Part shown: positions 63,520 to 64,000 of the stretch, piece after piece
Position numbering within the stretch: position 1 is the stretch's first letter
Layout of the letters: each line of letters starts with the position of its first letter
Assembly (NCBI GenBank): GCA_012845835.1
Contig: JABAKD010000016.1
Coordinates: forward strand, 25,460,527-25,524,526
Length of the DNA: 64,000 nucleotides
Direction of reading: 5' to 3'
Origin: Undaria pinnatifida
Lineage: Eukaryota; Sar; Phaeophyceae; Laminariales; Alariaceae
Position numbers and translations under genes: made by a program
The notes under the pieces: model-generated
The model's input: the letters and a program-made list of their open reading frames with translations, nothing else
What the model was told of the DNA's origin: nothing
Databases searched by the model: none

Positions 63520-63755
63520 ACTTAGCCTTAAACTTAGCCTTAGCCTTAGCCTTAAACTTAGACTTACTTAGCCTTAGCCTTGAACTTAGCCTTAAACTTA
63601 GCCTTAAACTTAGTCTTAGCCTTAGCCTTAAACCTAGCCTTAGCCTTAGACTTAAACTTAGCCTCAGCCTTAGCCTCAGCCTTAGCCTTCGCCTTAGCCT
63701 TAAATTTAGCCTTAAACTTACCCTTAAACTTAGCCTCAAACTTAAACTTCTTAGC
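63520..63755. repeat. (CTTAGC/CTTAAA)n hexanucleotide array
   Basis: About thirty-eight hexamers alternating TTAGCC and TTAAAC. Leu/Ser- and Lys/Ala-rich frames are repeat artefacts. Confidence 0.92.
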
Positions 63756-63929
63756 CTTGGTTCGGTCAGCACCTACCTGACTTGTGCTACGATAGAAGTA
63801 TGTTAAGGTACACCACATTTTGGCTGAAACGCTTTTTGAACGACGCGCCTCCCTCATCAATCCAAAATCGTCGGAATTCCATTCTTGCTTTGCAATGAAT
63901 GATGATGTGTATTCATATATATATATATA

Positions 63930-64000
63930 TCATAAAAAAAATACGACACTCCTCCATCCAGCTGAGAGGTCGAAGATTTTGTGGAAACTCATCTTTGCAA
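63930..64000 (+). mobile_element. family Y copy E, cut by the window end
   Basis: CATAAAAAAAATACGACACTCC, with AGGTCGAAGATTTTGTGGAAA and CTCATCTTTGCAA, matches the start of the family Y core with small differences. Confidence 0.75.

Overview
The window is nuclear DNA from a eukaryote. A kinase gene is cut into eleven exons by long GT-AG introns, and the rest is packed with decayed retrotransposons, small non-autonomous elements, minisatellites and homopolymer runs. The large intron size (up to about 6.2 kb), mixed GC content and element mix would fit a large-genome photosynthetic stramenopile such as a brown alga. That placement is inference; no lineage-diagnostic gene is present. Nothing looks bacterial, and no rRNA gene, intact tRNA gene or CRISPR array was seen.

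1-28.6 kb is repeat-dominated. It holds a non-LTR (LINE-type) 3' end with a microsatellite tail (103-969), a Ty1/copia pol remnant with a putative LTR (2497-3893), a Ty3/gypsy reverse transcriptase remnant (6015-6880), a more decayed copia copy (16406-17870), a 254-bp tandem duplication (19647-20154), a large inverted repeat (21276-22390) and many satellites. No intact host gene was recognised here.

28.67-54.74 kb, plus strand, holds the one confident gene: an NDR/LATS-family AGC protein kinase. Eleven exons join in one frame to 606 codons with every kinase landmark, an N-terminal MOB-binding-like helical region and a C-terminal hydrophobic motif. Its introns carry a 499-bp TA-flanked element with its own 65-codon Cys/His ORF (30799-31297), two copies each of at least two dispersed families, tandem arrays, and decayed partial copies of exons 4 and 5 just downstream of those exons.

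54.75-64 kb is 3' flank. A (GCCTT)n array is followed by 3.5 kb without recognisable genes, then a cluster of very small LTR elements (58810-62080) whose internal region contains a canonical tRNA-like T arm, another long copy of a dispersed family seen five times in the window, and two more satellites.

Only the kinase is a confident cellular gene, so there is no operon or pathway logic. The main interest is how mobile elements and local duplications have shaped the kinase locus, and the unusual small elements at 30.8 kb and 58.8-62.1 kb.
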